In this document: one piece after another, positions 5,994-13,296 of the stretch
Layout of the letters: each line of letters begins with the position of its first letter
Position numbering within the stretch: position 1 is the first letter of the stretch
Source of the DNA: JAEUMG01 sp046349315
GTDB lineage: Bacteria; Pseudomonadota; Alphaproteobacteria; Rhizobiales; Aestuariivirgaceae
NCBI GenBank assembly: GCA_046349315.1
Contig: JAXMCQ010000039.1
Location: 1-16,661, forward strand
Reading direction: 5' to 3'
DNA length: 16,661 nt
Position numbers and translations under genes: made by a program
Notes under the pieces: model-generated
Seen by the model: the letters and a program-made list of their open reading frames with translations, nothing else
Database searches by the model: none
Told to the model about the DNA's origin: nothing

Positions 5994-6009
5994 GCAACCA
6001 GGAGGTTGC
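5994..6009. promoter_or_regulatory. ArsR-type operator 2 overlapping the AHSA1 ribosome binding site
   Basis: GCAACC-AGGA-GGTTGC, a perfect inverted repeat whose core has the same GCAAC-N6-GTTGC geometry as operator 1. The centres of the two sites are 46 bp apart. The site contains the GGAGG (6001-6005) used as ribosome binding site, so a bound repressor would cover the start of the transcript or its immediate upstream region. The downstream gene for an ArsR regulator makes autorepression the simplest reading. Confidence 0.6.
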
Positions 6010-6011
6010 GC

Positions 6012-6461
6012 ATGACCGATGCCGTCGTCAAGCAGATCGAATTGAAGGCTTCGCCCGCCCGCGTCTGGCGAGCGCTCACCGATCATGAGGAGTTCGGCGC
6101 CTGGTTCCGCGTCAAGCTCGACGGGCCATTCGTGAAAGGCAAGGTCTCGACCGGCCATGTCACCTATCCGGGCTACGAGCATCTGAAATGGCAGGCGACG
6201 ATTAAGGAAATGCAGAAGGAAAGGCTCTTCTCCTTCACCTGGCATCCCTATGCCATCGATCCCAAGGTTGACTATTCGCAGGAAGAACCGACGCTCGTCG
6301 CGTTCAGGCTCGAGCCCAAGAATGGCGGGACGCTGCTGACCGTCACCGAGTCGGGCTTTGACAAGCTGCCCAAGGCGCGGCGCGCCGAAGCCTTCCGCAT
6401 GAATGAGGGCGGTTGGGAAATCCAGATGCAGAACATCGCGCAGCATGTCGCGGCGGGCTAG
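6012..6461 (+). CDS. SRPBCC / AHSA1-domain protein
   Basis: A 149-residue protein with the START-like SRPBCC (Aha1 C-terminal, AHSA1) fold, which encloses a hydrophobic ligand cavity. Typical signatures are IELKASPARVWRALTDHEEF near the N-terminus, FSFTWHPY in the middle and LLTVTESGFDKL near the C-terminal helix. The ATG at 6012 has GGAGG six bases upstream. A TTG two codons earlier is less likely. Members of this family encoded with an ArsR regulator are widespread, but their ligand is generally unknown. It overlaps the ArsR gene by 17 bp, and the two form an operon behind the two operator-like repeats. Confidence 0.93.
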   Translation: MTDAVVKQIELKASPARVWRALTDHEEFGAWFRVKLDGPFVKGKVSTGHVTYPGYEHLKWQATIKEMQKERLFSFTWHPYAIDPKVDYSQEEPTLVAFRLEPKNGGTLLTVTESGFDKLPKARRAEAFRMNEGGWEIQMQNIAQHVAAG

Positions 6462-6786
6462 GTCGCGCGGCCGGCTCCCCGCGCAGGCGCAGGTCTTCGC
6501 GGCATTGGGCGACGCGACGCGTCTCGCCTTGCTGGCAAGGCTCGCGGGCGGCGAGGCGCAGTCGATTACGCGCCTCGCCGAAGGCTCGACCCTGACGCGC
6601 CAGGCCGTGACCAAGCATCTCGGCGTTCTCGAAGGAGCAGGGCTCGTCCGCCGCAAGCGCGTCGGGCGAGAAAGCCTCTATGCCATGCGGCCTGAACCGT
6701 TGCGCGATGCCTTCTCCTTTCTCGACGATGTGTCGCGGGCGTGGGACGATGCCCTGGCGCGGCTCAAACGTTTCGTGGAGGCGTAG
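6445..6786 (+). CDS. ArsR-family transcriptional regulator
   Basis: A 113-residue winged-helix repressor. The helix-turn-helix region reads LGDATRLALLARL, then SITRLAEGSTLTRQAVTKHLGVLEGAGLV and the wing RKRVGRESLYAM. No metal-binding cysteine pair of the classical arsenic sensors (CVC in the recognition helix) is present, so it belongs to the ArsR group that accompanies AHSA1 proteins and not to the metal sensors. The ATG at 6445 lies inside the AHSA1 gene and has only a weak ribosome binding site, consistent with translational coupling. It is the likely ligand of the two GCAAC-N6-GTTGC sites upstream of the operon. Confidence 0.92.
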   Translation: MSRRARSRGRLPAQAQVFAALGDATRLALLARLAGGEAQSITRLAEGSTLTRQAVTKHLGVLEGAGLVRRKRVGRESLYAMRPEPLRDAFSFLDDVSRAWDDALARLKRFVEA

Positions 6787-6847
6787 GTCGGGGTGACGGC
6801 ATGAATGCCCAGGATGCCGCAGCGATTGCCTGCTAAGGGGCAAAGCG

Positions 6848-6860
6848 CCTCACCGTGAGG
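6848..6860. terminator. Weak bidirectional hairpin between ArsR and emfourin genes
   Basis: CCTCA-CCG-TGAGG, a perfect 5-bp stem in the gap between two convergent genes. There is no T-run on either side, so intrinsic termination is doubtful and the assignment rests mainly on its position. Confidence 0.25.
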
Positions 6861-6870
6861 TTGAAGTGCT

Positions 6871-7158
6871 CTACTTCAGTTCGTCTTTCACGCGCGCTGC
6901 AACCGACGCCGGCACGCTCGACTCGGGAACTTCGACGGTCTTAGTCTTTCCCGACGAGACGCGCGTGATGCGATAGCGAAATGTATCGGCCGCGCCCGGC
7001 AGGGCGGCTTTGGCCTTGCCGGCAAACAGCGCCTCCACTGCCGCCTGATCCGCCTTTGAAAGGTCGGACCAGGCACATTGGCCGCGGCTTTGCAGCCGCG
7101 ATCCAGGGAGGCCGAAGCCGGCAAGGCCGCCTATGCGCTCGATGCGAAGTTCATTCAT
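6871..7158 (-). CDS. Emfourin-type protealysin inhibitor
   Basis: A 95-residue protein starting MNELRIERIGGLAGFG, the N-terminal strand pattern of emfourin. This is the small cytoplasmic inhibitor of protealysin-like M4 metalloproteases first described next to protealysin. The middle (DLSKADQAAVEALF) and the C-terminal half (FRYRITRVSSGKTKTVEVPESSVP) also fit that family. It follows the M4 protease gene on the same strand after 37 bp, the known arrangement in which inhibitor and protease are made from one transcript. The ATG at 7156-7158 has no strong ribosome binding site. A second ATG just inside the gene is out of frame. The role is inferred from sequence resemblance and the partner gene together. 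Confidence 0.85.
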   Translation of the reverse strand: MNELRIERIGGLAGFGLPGSRLQSRGQCAWSDLSKADQAAVEALFAGKAKAALPGAADTFRYRITRVSSGKTKTVEVPESSVPASVAARVKDELK

Positions 7159-7195
7159 AACGACAGACTACCACGAGTCACAGATTTCGTCAGGT

Positions 7196-8227
7196 TTACA
7201 ATCCAACCTGCTTCCAGGCTTGATCAACGGCGTTAATCACCGCAGCATTGCCGGCATAGAGCTGGCTGGCGGCCTGCCGTGTCCGTTGAGCGAATTTCGC
7301 CATTTTCAGATTGGGGGAGGGGCTATAGCCGGTAATCGCCCGGTACCAGATCTGGCCGACTTTCTCCCAGCTCTTGCCGCCCACGGCCATCGCCGCCTTG
7401 TAAAAAGCCGCATTGGGGATGCCGCTGCTGTAATGCGGATCCATGCCGGGCCTATATTTCGAGTAGTGGTTGGGCTGCGGCGCCAGGCAATGGGCAGCGC
7501 CCTGGTTCGCCATGTCGCGCAGGCACGTATAGCCCTTTGCGTGCGCCTGTGCTCCCATGATGTCCTTGCCGATAAGCCAGTCGGCCTGGTTCACCGTCTG
7601 ATTGGCCATCCATTGGCGGAACATCGAGCCGAAGGCGTCTGAAAGCCCTTCATTCAACCCGCCAGGTTCATTCGAATAGTTCAGCTGGACCGTGTACTGA
7701 GTGACGCCGTGCGTGAGTTCGTGGCACACGACGTCGTTTCCCTTGGTGAAGTCGACAAAGATTGCATTGTCTCCGTCGCCATAGGTCATCTGGAAGCCGT
7801 TCCAGAAGGCGTTGTTGTAGCGCACGCCGTAATGGACAGATGACATGAGCGTCATCCCGCCATTGTCGATCGAATTGCGGCCGAACACTTTGGAGTAGAA
7901 CTCCGCAACTTTTGTCGTCGTCGCGAAGGCCCGCTTGGCTGTCGCATCCCCCGCATGCCCCGGGTTTGTCACGGGCGCGCCGGGCAGCGTCTGCGTATGG
8001 TTGCAATCATAGACAGTGACCGTCGGCGCGGCCGCAAGCGTCGCCACGGCGAGCGAGGTCTGCTGGGTTATTTTCGTGAGTTTCAACGCCTGCTCGCGCA
8101 GTTTGCGAGCCTGGGTATCGATTTCGGCGGTCTGCTTGAGGTCACGCCTTACTTCTTCCGAAAGAGCTGCATCCTTCGACAGCCGCAAAAGCACGTCCTG
8201 GGGGACGATTCGGCAATATTGACACAT
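7196..8227 (-). CDS. Protealysin-like M4 (thermolysin-family) zinc metalloprotease
   Basis: A 343-residue M4 peptidase. Zinc ligands are the HELTH motif at 169-173 and Glu193 in GGLNEGLSD. The catalytic histidine region is DPHYSSGIPN (His265). The N-terminus MCQYCRIVPQDVLLRL is the short propeptide type of protealysin-like proteases, with an early cysteine-containing segment and about 65 residues before the mature domain. No Sec signal peptide is present, in line with the intracellular or non-classically exported behaviour reported for this subfamily. The ATG at 8227 has AGGAGA five bases upstream. A longer frame upstream lacks family similarity and is rejected. The emfourin-type inhibitor gene directly downstream indicates that the activity is held in check in the cytoplasm. 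A long inverted repeat lies in the leader. Confidence 0.95.
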   Translation of the reverse strand: MCQYCRIVPQDVLLRLSKDAALSEEVRRDLKQTAEIDTQARKLREQALKLTKITQQTSLAVATLAAAPTVTVYDCNHTQTLPGAPVTNPGHAGDATAKRAFATTTKVAEFYSKVFGRNSIDNGGMTLMSSVHYGVRYNNAFWNGFQMTYGDGDNAIFVDFTKGNDVVCHELTHGVTQYTVQLNYSNEPGGLNEGLSDAFGSMFRQWMANQTVNQADWLIGKDIMGAQAHAKGYTCLRDMANQGAAHCLAPQPNHYSKYRPGMDPHYSSGIPNAAFYKAAMAVGGKSWEKVGQIWYRAITGYSPSPNLKMAKFAQRTRQAASQLYAGNAAVINAVDQAWKQVGL

Positions 8228-8513
8228 CGTATTCTCCTGATGTGCCTCGCCATCGCGCCACATTCCTCCCATTGTATCGTTGTTCAGGCCCCTGCGCGCG
8301 GCGAGGCACGAAACTCGCGCAGGCGTTAAGACTGGACGAAGGAAACTCAGCCGGCCTGGTGGTTGCTCCTCGAAATGTGTGACGCAGCCCAGTCGCTGCA
8401 ATCACCATCGAGCACTGTGACTCAAGGTAATATTACCCAAAGTAATCCTCAAGGAGCTTGATGGGAGCTCGGTAACGCCCGCAAGCGCTGTTATGGCGTT
8501 GTGAGGTCGCGCA
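8228..8513. other. Intergenic leader of the metalloprotease with several inverted repeats
   Basis: No gene is seen in these 286 bp. Three symmetrical elements are present: perfect 10-bp arms at 8242-8251 and 8300-8309, an imperfect repeat GTGA-GCAGC...GCTGC-TCAC at 8379-8405, and a perfect 12-bp palindrome GGTAATATTACC at 8426-8437. A minus-strand TACAAT (in the loop of the first repeat, about 8271-8276) resembles a -10 box but has no good -35 partner. Confidence 0.45.
8242..8309 (-). promoter_or_regulatory. Long-range inverted repeat directly upstream of the protease ribosome binding site
   Basis: GTGCCTCGCC (8242-8251) and GGCGAGGCAC (8300-8309) are perfect 10-bp complementary arms with 48 bases between them. 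On the protease transcript the second arm ends three bases before the AGGAGA ribosome binding site, so a stem here could hide or set off that site. If transcription starts inside the loop, the repeat would act only as DNA. Confidence 0.4.
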
Positions 8514-9482
8514 TCACGCGAAAGCATACCAGTCGGCGAGATAGCGCGTGCCTTTGATCCGCGATTTGCCTGGGCTGTCATAGACAATGAGGAGACCGGC
8601 ACGCCCGTTGAGACTAAGAACGCAGATCCCTTCGGGTTTTTCGGCTGAGTGTACAAAATCGTGGACGATCTCAGGATTCTGTACGCGGTCCGGTGTGCTT
8701 GGCCGCCAGCGGTGGATATGGAATTCGCCTGGCGCAGCGGTGACTGGGCCGGCCAGGACAAGAAGCGATGCGTCATGCCGCGCGAGACCTCGTATGCCGA
8801 AGCCACCCAGATTGAGAAAATGACGCTTCGCTTTGCGGCCCGTGTCGGGAAGGTTGCCCTTGGCAGGCAACTCTAAGACGATTGCGTGGCTGTCGACTAC
8901 GGGACCCCTGAGGCCGAGCAGTAGCTTGGTCCCCAGCATCGCGCAGCCTTCGATATCGAGGCCGTTTTCCTTGCTCGGCACGTCGAGGAAGCGATCGAGA
9001 TAGATGTCTTTGCGCAAGGCGCGGCGAAGGCTGCCCTTACCCTTCGGCGCGAGCACTTCGCCATCTCCAATCGGTCCCGAGCCGTCTTTCTCGAGACCGA
9101 TTGAACCCAGGATGTTTCGGCTGAGCCGCGGCCGAATGCCGGCGCTGATCTTGCCTTTGTCCTTGGATTCGAGGCGGACTTCGCAGTGCGAGCCGCAGAG
9201 CCACAAGCGGTCATGCTCGATTGCCATGTCTTCGAGGTCGCACTCTTTCCCAGGGGCGATCTTGTCGAACAAGGCATCGATCTTGAACTGTTTGTGGAGC
9301 TTGTATCCGCGCCCCTGTGCAACAAGGCACTCGACAGTTCGGCCCTCGTCGGAAGCTGTCCAAAGAAAATCACCGCTCGCGGCAACGCCGGAAAGGTTTT
9401 TTAGCACGTCCGACACATTGGTCGCGCCGGTATAGTCCAGCGCGACGTGCGTAAGCGAGGCTTTGTCCAAGAGCTTTGGCAT
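8514..9482 (-). CDS. DUF3616 domain-containing protein
   Basis: A protein of 322 residues, predicted soluble, with no clear signal peptide. Segments such as SGVAASGDFLWTASDEGRTVE, GLDIEGCAMLGTKLLLGLRGP and EKPEGICVL are characteristic of the DUF3616 family, whose repeated beta-strand patterns suggest a propeller-like fold. The biochemical function of the family is not known. The ATG at 9480-9482 matches the usual N-terminus, although only a weak GGTGG precedes it. Upstream (9509-9530) an imperfect direct repeat of TAGAGTA occurs twice with five bases between, in promoter position. The gene lies in the same direction as the protease but is separated from it by 286 bp, so a shared transcript is uncertain. 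Confidence 0.82.
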   Translation of the reverse strand: MPKLLDKASLTHVALDYTGATNVSDVLKNLSGVAASGDFLWTASDEGRTVECLVAQGRGYKLHKQFKIDALFDKIAPGKECDLEDMAIEHDRLWLCGSHCEVRLESKDKGKISAGIRPRLSRNILGSIGLEKDGSGPIGDGEVLAPKGKGSLRRALRKDIYLDRFLDVPSKENGLDIEGCAMLGTKLLLGLRGPVVDSHAIVLELPAKGNLPDTGRKAKRHFLNLGGFGIRGLARHDASLLVLAGPVTAAPGEFHIHRWRPSTPDRVQNPEIVHDFVHSAEKPEGICVLSLNGRAGLLIVYDSPGKSRIKGTRYLADWYAFA

Positions 9483-9556
9483 GCGACCACCGGCCGGCTG
9501 AAACAGTAGAGTATATCGTAGAGTAAACTAAGTATCGGGTTTGGGCAATCGCCCCG

Positions 9557-10033
9557 CTAGCCCTGGCTTGCGCGCGTGTTCCGGATTTCGCTCGCGCCGA
9601 CCTGCTCCGGCACTTCCACCGTTTCAGTGAGGTAGATCGGCATGGCGCCGCCGCCGGGCGAAAATGCCAATCCATCATATTTGCTGAAGACCCTGAAATA
9701 GGCGTTTTCGCCGGCGGCGAGCGTGACGGATTCGCCCGGCAGAGGCAGGCCCGGCAGGATCGCATTCGTGATGCTCGATTTCACCACGACCTTGTGCGGT
9801 CCGGGTGTCACTTCCTTCGAGATGAAGCCGCGCGGGTGGAGCTTGCCAACCAGCTTGCCGTCGATTTCGACGACCTGCGGTTCGCCGTAGCCGCCGAAGC
9901 CAGCAGGCGCATAGACATGGATCATCGCTTTGCCGGCCGGTGCTTCGAGCGCGGAAAACTGTGGCCCGGAGGCATTGCTCGCGCAGGCGGCGAGGAGAAG
10001 CGACAACACGAGGAATGCGATAGGGCGGAACAA
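9557..10033 (-). CDS. Small DUF2846-like lipoprotein
   Basis: A 158-residue protein with an N-terminal lipoprotein signal: hydrophobic segment FLVLSLLL then lipobox LAAC with Cys17 as the lipidation site. The mature part begins with a serine and asparagine-rich linker. It then shows two strand-rich segments around MIHVYAP...VVEIDGKLVGKLHPRGF and TPGPHKVVVKSS, which fit the DUF2846/PEGA-like fold of envelope proteins. The start is a TTG at 10031-10033, since it gives an exact signal peptide, but there is no obvious ribosome binding site. The function is unknown beyond attachment to a membrane facing the periplasm. It stands alone between the DUF3616 gene and uvrB, all on the minus strand. Confidence 0.82.
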   Translation of the reverse strand: MFRPIAFLVLSLLLAACASNASGPQFSALEAPAGKAMIHVYAPAGFGGYGEPQVVEIDGKLVGKLHPRGFISKEVTPGPHKVVVKSSITNAILPGLPLPGESVTLAAGENAYFRVFSKYDGLAFSPGGGAMPIYLTETVEVPEQVGASEIRNTRASQG

Positions 10034-10110
10034 GGCGGGGACCGATAGTACCGTAACGTCAGTTAGACTTTAAGCCGGGATTCCCCGTCATGGTCAACGG
10101 GTCCGGTTGG

Positions 10111-12450
10111 CTATCGCCCCTTGCCCTTATAGGTCCGTGTGCCCGGCCTGCCGCCTTTGGAGCCGGCGCGGCGCGGTTTCCCTTTCGGCCATAGGGCCGC
10201 GGCGGGCTGGATCGCCGAGCCGCCATCGACATCGCGCGCCATCGGATCGTCGAGCACTTGCAGCTCGACCGATTTGAGCCGCTTGACCTCGTCGCGCAGG
10301 CGCGCGGCTTCCTCGAATTCCAGATTCGCGGCCGCCTCGCGCATCCTTTTCTCCATGTCGGCGAGAACCTTTTCGAGATTATGCCCGATGAGCGGCGTGC
10401 CGTCCTCGGCGAGACCTGAATCGACTTGGACGTGATCCTGCTCATAGACCGAGTGGAGAATGTCGGAGATGTTCTTCTTGATGCTTTCCGGCGTGATGCC
10501 GTGCTCGAGATTGTAGGCCATCTGCTTCTCGCGCCGGCGATTGGTCTCGGCCATGGCGCGCTCCATCGAGCCCGTCACATGATCGGCATAAAGGATTACC
10601 TTGCCGTCGACGTTCCTCGCCGCGCGGCCAATCGTCTGGATGAGCGAGGTCTCGGAGCGCAGGAAGCCTTCCTTGTCGGCATCGAGAATGGCGACGAGCG
10701 CGCATTCGGGGATGTCGAGACCTTCGCGCAGCAGGTTGATGCCGATCAGGACATCGAAAACCCCGAGCCGCAGGTCGCGCATGATCTCGATGCGCTCCAA
10801 CGTGTCGATGTCGGAATGCATGTAGCGCACGCGGATGCCTTGCTCATGCATGTATTCGGTGAGGTCTTCGGCCATGCGCTTGGTGAGAACGGTCACCAGC
10901 GAGCGATAGCCTTTCTGTGCGACCTTCCGGCATTCGTCGATCAGGTCGTCGACCTGGGTCTTGACCGGCCTGATTTCGACGGGGGGATCGATAAGGCCGG
11001 TCGGGCGGATGACCTGTTCGGCGAAGACGCCGCCGGTGCGCTGCATTTCCCAGCCGCCGGGGGTCGCCGAGACGCACACCGTCTGCGGCCGCATCGCGTC
11101 CCATTCCTCGAAGCGCAGGGGCCGGTTGTCGATCGCCGAGGGCAGGCGGAAGCCGAATTCGGCAAGCGTTGCCTTGCGGTTGAAGTCGCCGCGGAACATG
11201 CCGCCTAGTTGCGGGATGGTGACGTGGCTTTCATCGACAAAGACGAGCGCATTGTCGGGCAGATATTCGAACAGTGTCGGCGGCGGCTCGCCAGGCTTGC
11301 GGCCCGTCAGATAGCGTGAGTAATTCTCGATGCCCGCACAGGAGCCGGTCGCCATCATCATCTCGATGTCGAAGAGCGTGCGCTGTTCGAGGCGCTGGGC
11401 TTCGAGGACGCGGCCCGCCACGCTGAACTCGTCGAGCCTGAGGCGCAGGTCTTCCTTGATGCGTTTGACCGCCTGTTCGAGCGTCGGCTTCGGCGTCACG
11501 TAATGCGAGTTCGCATAGAACTTCACCGTCTCGAGCGACGCCGTCTTCTGGCCGGTGAGCGGATCGAACTCGGAAATGGATTCGATCTCATCGCCGAACA
11601 GAGACAACCGCCAGGCCCGATCCTCGAAATGCGATGGGAATACTTCGACCGTGTCACCGCGAACCCGGAATGAACCGCGCACGAAATTCTGGTCGTTGCG
11701 CCGGTAGTGCAGGGCCACGAGATCGGCCAGCAATCGGCGCTGCGATACCCGCTCGCCGGCTTTGACTGAAAAGGTCATCGCCGAATAGGTTTCGACGTCG
11801 CCGATGCCGTAGATGCACGAAACGGATGCAACGACGATCACATCGTCGCGTTCGAGCAGCGCGCGGGTGGCGGAGTGCCGCATCCGGTCGATCTGTTCGT
11901 TGATCGAGGATTCCTTCTCGATATAGGTGTCGGTGCGCGGCACATAGGCTTCCGGCTGGTAATAGTCGTAATAAGACACGAAATACTCGACGGAGTTTTC
12001 CGGAAAGAAGCTCGCGAACTCGCCATAGAGCTGGGCGGCAAGCGTCTTGTTCGGCGCCAGTACAAGGGCAGGGCGCTGGGTACGCTCGATCACATGCGCC
12101 ATGGTGAAGGTCTTGCCCGAACCCGTCACGCCGAGGAGCACCTGGTCCTTCTCCTGCGCATTGACGCCGGCCACAAGTTCGCCGATCGCCGTCGGCTGAT
12201 CGCCCGACGGCGTGTACTCGGAGACGATCTTCAAAGCCTTGCCACCTTCCGATTTCTCCGGGCGAGGCGGCCGGTAGGGCGTAAAGGTGGCAGGCGGCTG
12301 GAAATCGGGGCGCAGGGCCTCGAGCCCCTCGCGTGCCGATTCGCGATCCGGCCGCTGCCGCAGCGCTTCGGCAGTCGGAATCTCTGGGAAACCTTCGAGC
12401 GGCGCTTGTGGCGCTTCGGCGAAGCCGCCGTCCTGACGTGAATGACCCAT
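10111..12450 (-). CDS. uvrB: UvrABC system protein B (excinuclease subunit, DNA helicase)
   Basis: UvrB verifies damage and loads UvrC during nucleotide excision repair. With the ATG at 12448-12450 the protein has 779 residues, longer than the ~670 of E. coli. About 75 extra residues lie at the N-terminus (starting MGHSRQDGGFAEAPQAPLEG), and there is a basic, glycine-rich C-terminal tail, both usual in alphaproteobacterial UvrB. Walker A is GVTGSGKT (107-114), the damage-probing beta-hairpin begins at YYDYYQPEAYVP (160-171), the DESH box is in VFVDESHVTIPQLGG, motif VI is QTIGRAARN, and a UVR domain (MEKRMREAAANLEFEEAARLRDE) precedes the tail. A further in-frame ATG at 12507 would extend the N-terminus by 19 residues but is less family-like. 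The gene is divergent from the PRC-barrel gene. I see no clear LexA box in the 136 bp between them. Confidence 0.98.
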   Translation of the reverse strand: MGHSRQDGGFAEAPQAPLEGFPEIPTAEALRQRPDRESAREGLEALRPDFQPPATFTPYRPPRPEKSEGGKALKIVSEYTPSGDQPTAIGELVAGVNAQEKDQVLLGVTGSGKTFTMAHVIERTQRPALVLAPNKTLAAQLYGEFASFFPENSVEYFVSYYDYYQPEAYVPRTDTYIEKESSINEQIDRMRHSATRALLERDDVIVVASVSCIYGIGDVETYSAMTFSVKAGERVSQRRLLADLVALHYRRNDQNFVRGSFRVRGDTVEVFPSHFEDRAWRLSLFGDEIESISEFDPLTGQKTASLETVKFYANSHYVTPKPTLEQAVKRIKEDLRLRLDEFSVAGRVLEAQRLEQRTLFDIEMMMATGSCAGIENYSRYLTGRKPGEPPPTLFEYLPDNALVFVDESHVTIPQLGGMFRGDFNRKATLAEFGFRLPSAIDNRPLRFEEWDAMRPQTVCVSATPGGWEMQRTGGVFAEQVIRPTGLIDPPVEIRPVKTQVDDLIDECRKVAQKGYRSLVTVLTKRMAEDLTEYMHEQGIRVRYMHSDIDTLERIEIMRDLRLGVFDVLIGINLLREGLDIPECALVAILDADKEGFLRSETSLIQTIGRAARNVDGKVILYADHVTGSMERAMAETNRRREKQMAYNLEHGITPESIKKNISDILHSVYEQDHVQVDSGLAEDGTPLIGHNLEKVLADMEKRMREAAANLEFEEAARLRDEVKRLKSVELQVLDDPMARDVDGGSAIQPAAALWPKGKPRRAGSKGGRPGTRTYKGKGR

Positions 12451-12528
12451 GATGGCGCTCAATATAGAGATTGCAGCCCCGGCCTCAAAGGGCGCTTGCG
12501 ACAGCATCTGTCAGCAGCGGCAAATTTC

Positions 12529-12553
12529 GGAACCAGAGCCTGCGCTTGGCGTT
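12529..12553 (+). promoter_or_regulatory. EcfG (general stress sigma) promoter of the PRC-barrel gene
   Basis: GGAAC (12529-12533), a 16-base spacer, then CGTT (12550-12553): an exact match to the EcfG/SigT/RpoE2 consensus with the same spacer length as the site at 819-843. The predicted start near 12560 leaves a leader of about 27 nt that contains the AAAGGAGAG ribosome binding site. Confidence 0.8.
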
Positions 12554-12586
12554 TTACCTGCAGATCGCAAAAAGGAGAGAGCGGCA

Positions 12587-13240
12587 ATGAAACATCGCAA
12601 CCTTATCGCAGCTTCGATTTTGGCCCTGAGTGTTCCGGGCTTGGCCCTCGCGCAGACGACGACTCCGACGCCGTCAGTTGACCAGCCATCACAGACGCAG
12701 CCGGCGACCCCGGACGTCACCCTACCGGACAACAACAGTTCAACCTCGCAGCAAACCATGCCGAGCCACAATTCTACCGCTCAGAAGCCTGCCGCAACCG
12801 ACAACACCACGGCGCAACAGCCGACACCGACACCGACGGACCAGAACAAGTCCTCGGCCGAAGCACCCGCAACCAGCGCCGGCTCGTCGGTGATCGTTAG
12901 CGAAGCGGCTCTGAGCGGCATCCAGCCGTGGACCGCCAATGAATTCATCGGCAAGACCGTTTACACGACATCCAATGAGAATGTCGGCGAAATCAATGAT
13001 CTGGTCTTCGGCAATGACGGCAAGATCGTCGGCGTTGTGATCGGTGTCGGCGGCTTCCTTGGCATCGGCGAGAAGGACGTTCTCGTCTCGCTCGAGAGCG
13101 TCCGCATGACCAAGGTGGATGGAAGCGACACAGTTCAACTCGTGGTCGACGCCAGCAAGGAAGCTTTAGAGAATGCTCCGAGCTTCGACCGCACGGCCAA
13201 GCGCTATATGGCGCCCGGGCCTGCAACCACTGCGAACTAG
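12587..13240 (+). CDS. Secreted PRC-barrel domain protein with disordered linker
   Basis: A 217-residue exported protein. Residues 1-22 are a Sec signal peptide ending ALA before Gln23. Residues about 24-100 are a low-complexity linker rich in Thr, Pro, Gln and Asn, likely disordered. Residues about 113-190 are a PRC-barrel: FIGKTVYTTSNENVGEINDLV, then GKIVGVVIGVGGFLGIGEKDVLV. Such periplasmic PRC-barrel proteins are common in Hyphomicrobiales and often stress induced, but their partner is unknown. The ATG at 12587 is preceded by AAAGGAGAG at about eight bases. An upstream open frame in the same phase is rejected because it would destroy the signal peptide. The EcfG-type promoter upstream and the intrinsic terminator downstream make this a single-gene transcription unit. 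Confidence 0.93.
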   Translation: MKHRNLIAASILALSVPGLALAQTTTPTPSVDQPSQTQPATPDVTLPDNNSSTSQQTMPSHNSTAQKPAATDNTTAQQPTPTPTDQNKSSAEAPATSAGSSVIVSEAALSGIQPWTANEFIGKTVYTTSNENVGEINDLVFGNDGKIVGVVIGVGGFLGIGEKDVLVSLESVRMTKVDGSDTVQLVVDASKEALENAPSFDRTAKRYMAPGPATTAN

Positions 13241-13261
13241 CCGCCTGTCACGCCTGCAACA

Positions 13262-13289
13262 AAAGCCGGTTCCTTTGGGAGCCGGCTTT
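13262..13289. terminator. Intrinsic terminator, probably bidirectional
   Basis: AAAGCCGG and CCGGCTTT form perfect 8-bp arms. The inner bases TTCC and GGGA can extend the stem with one G-T pair. The run of T is short (TTT on the plus strand, TTTT on the minus strand). It lies 21 bp after the PRC-barrel stop and 7 bp from the stop of the convergent thioesterase gene, so it can serve both. Confidence 0.75.
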
Positions 13290-13296
13290 CGGTCGT

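Noticed and set aside
8427..8436. TAATATTAC, identical to the Rep nick site of geminivirus and circovirus origins
   Set aside because: There is no long stem-loop, no iterons and no Rep gene. In this bacterial context the nine bases are explained by the 12-bp palindrome alone.
10426..11208. Long plus-strand frame of 260 codons opposite uvrB
   Set aside because: It is the mirror of strongly conserved UvrB coding sequence in a GC-rich genome. Such antisense frames arise from codon bias.
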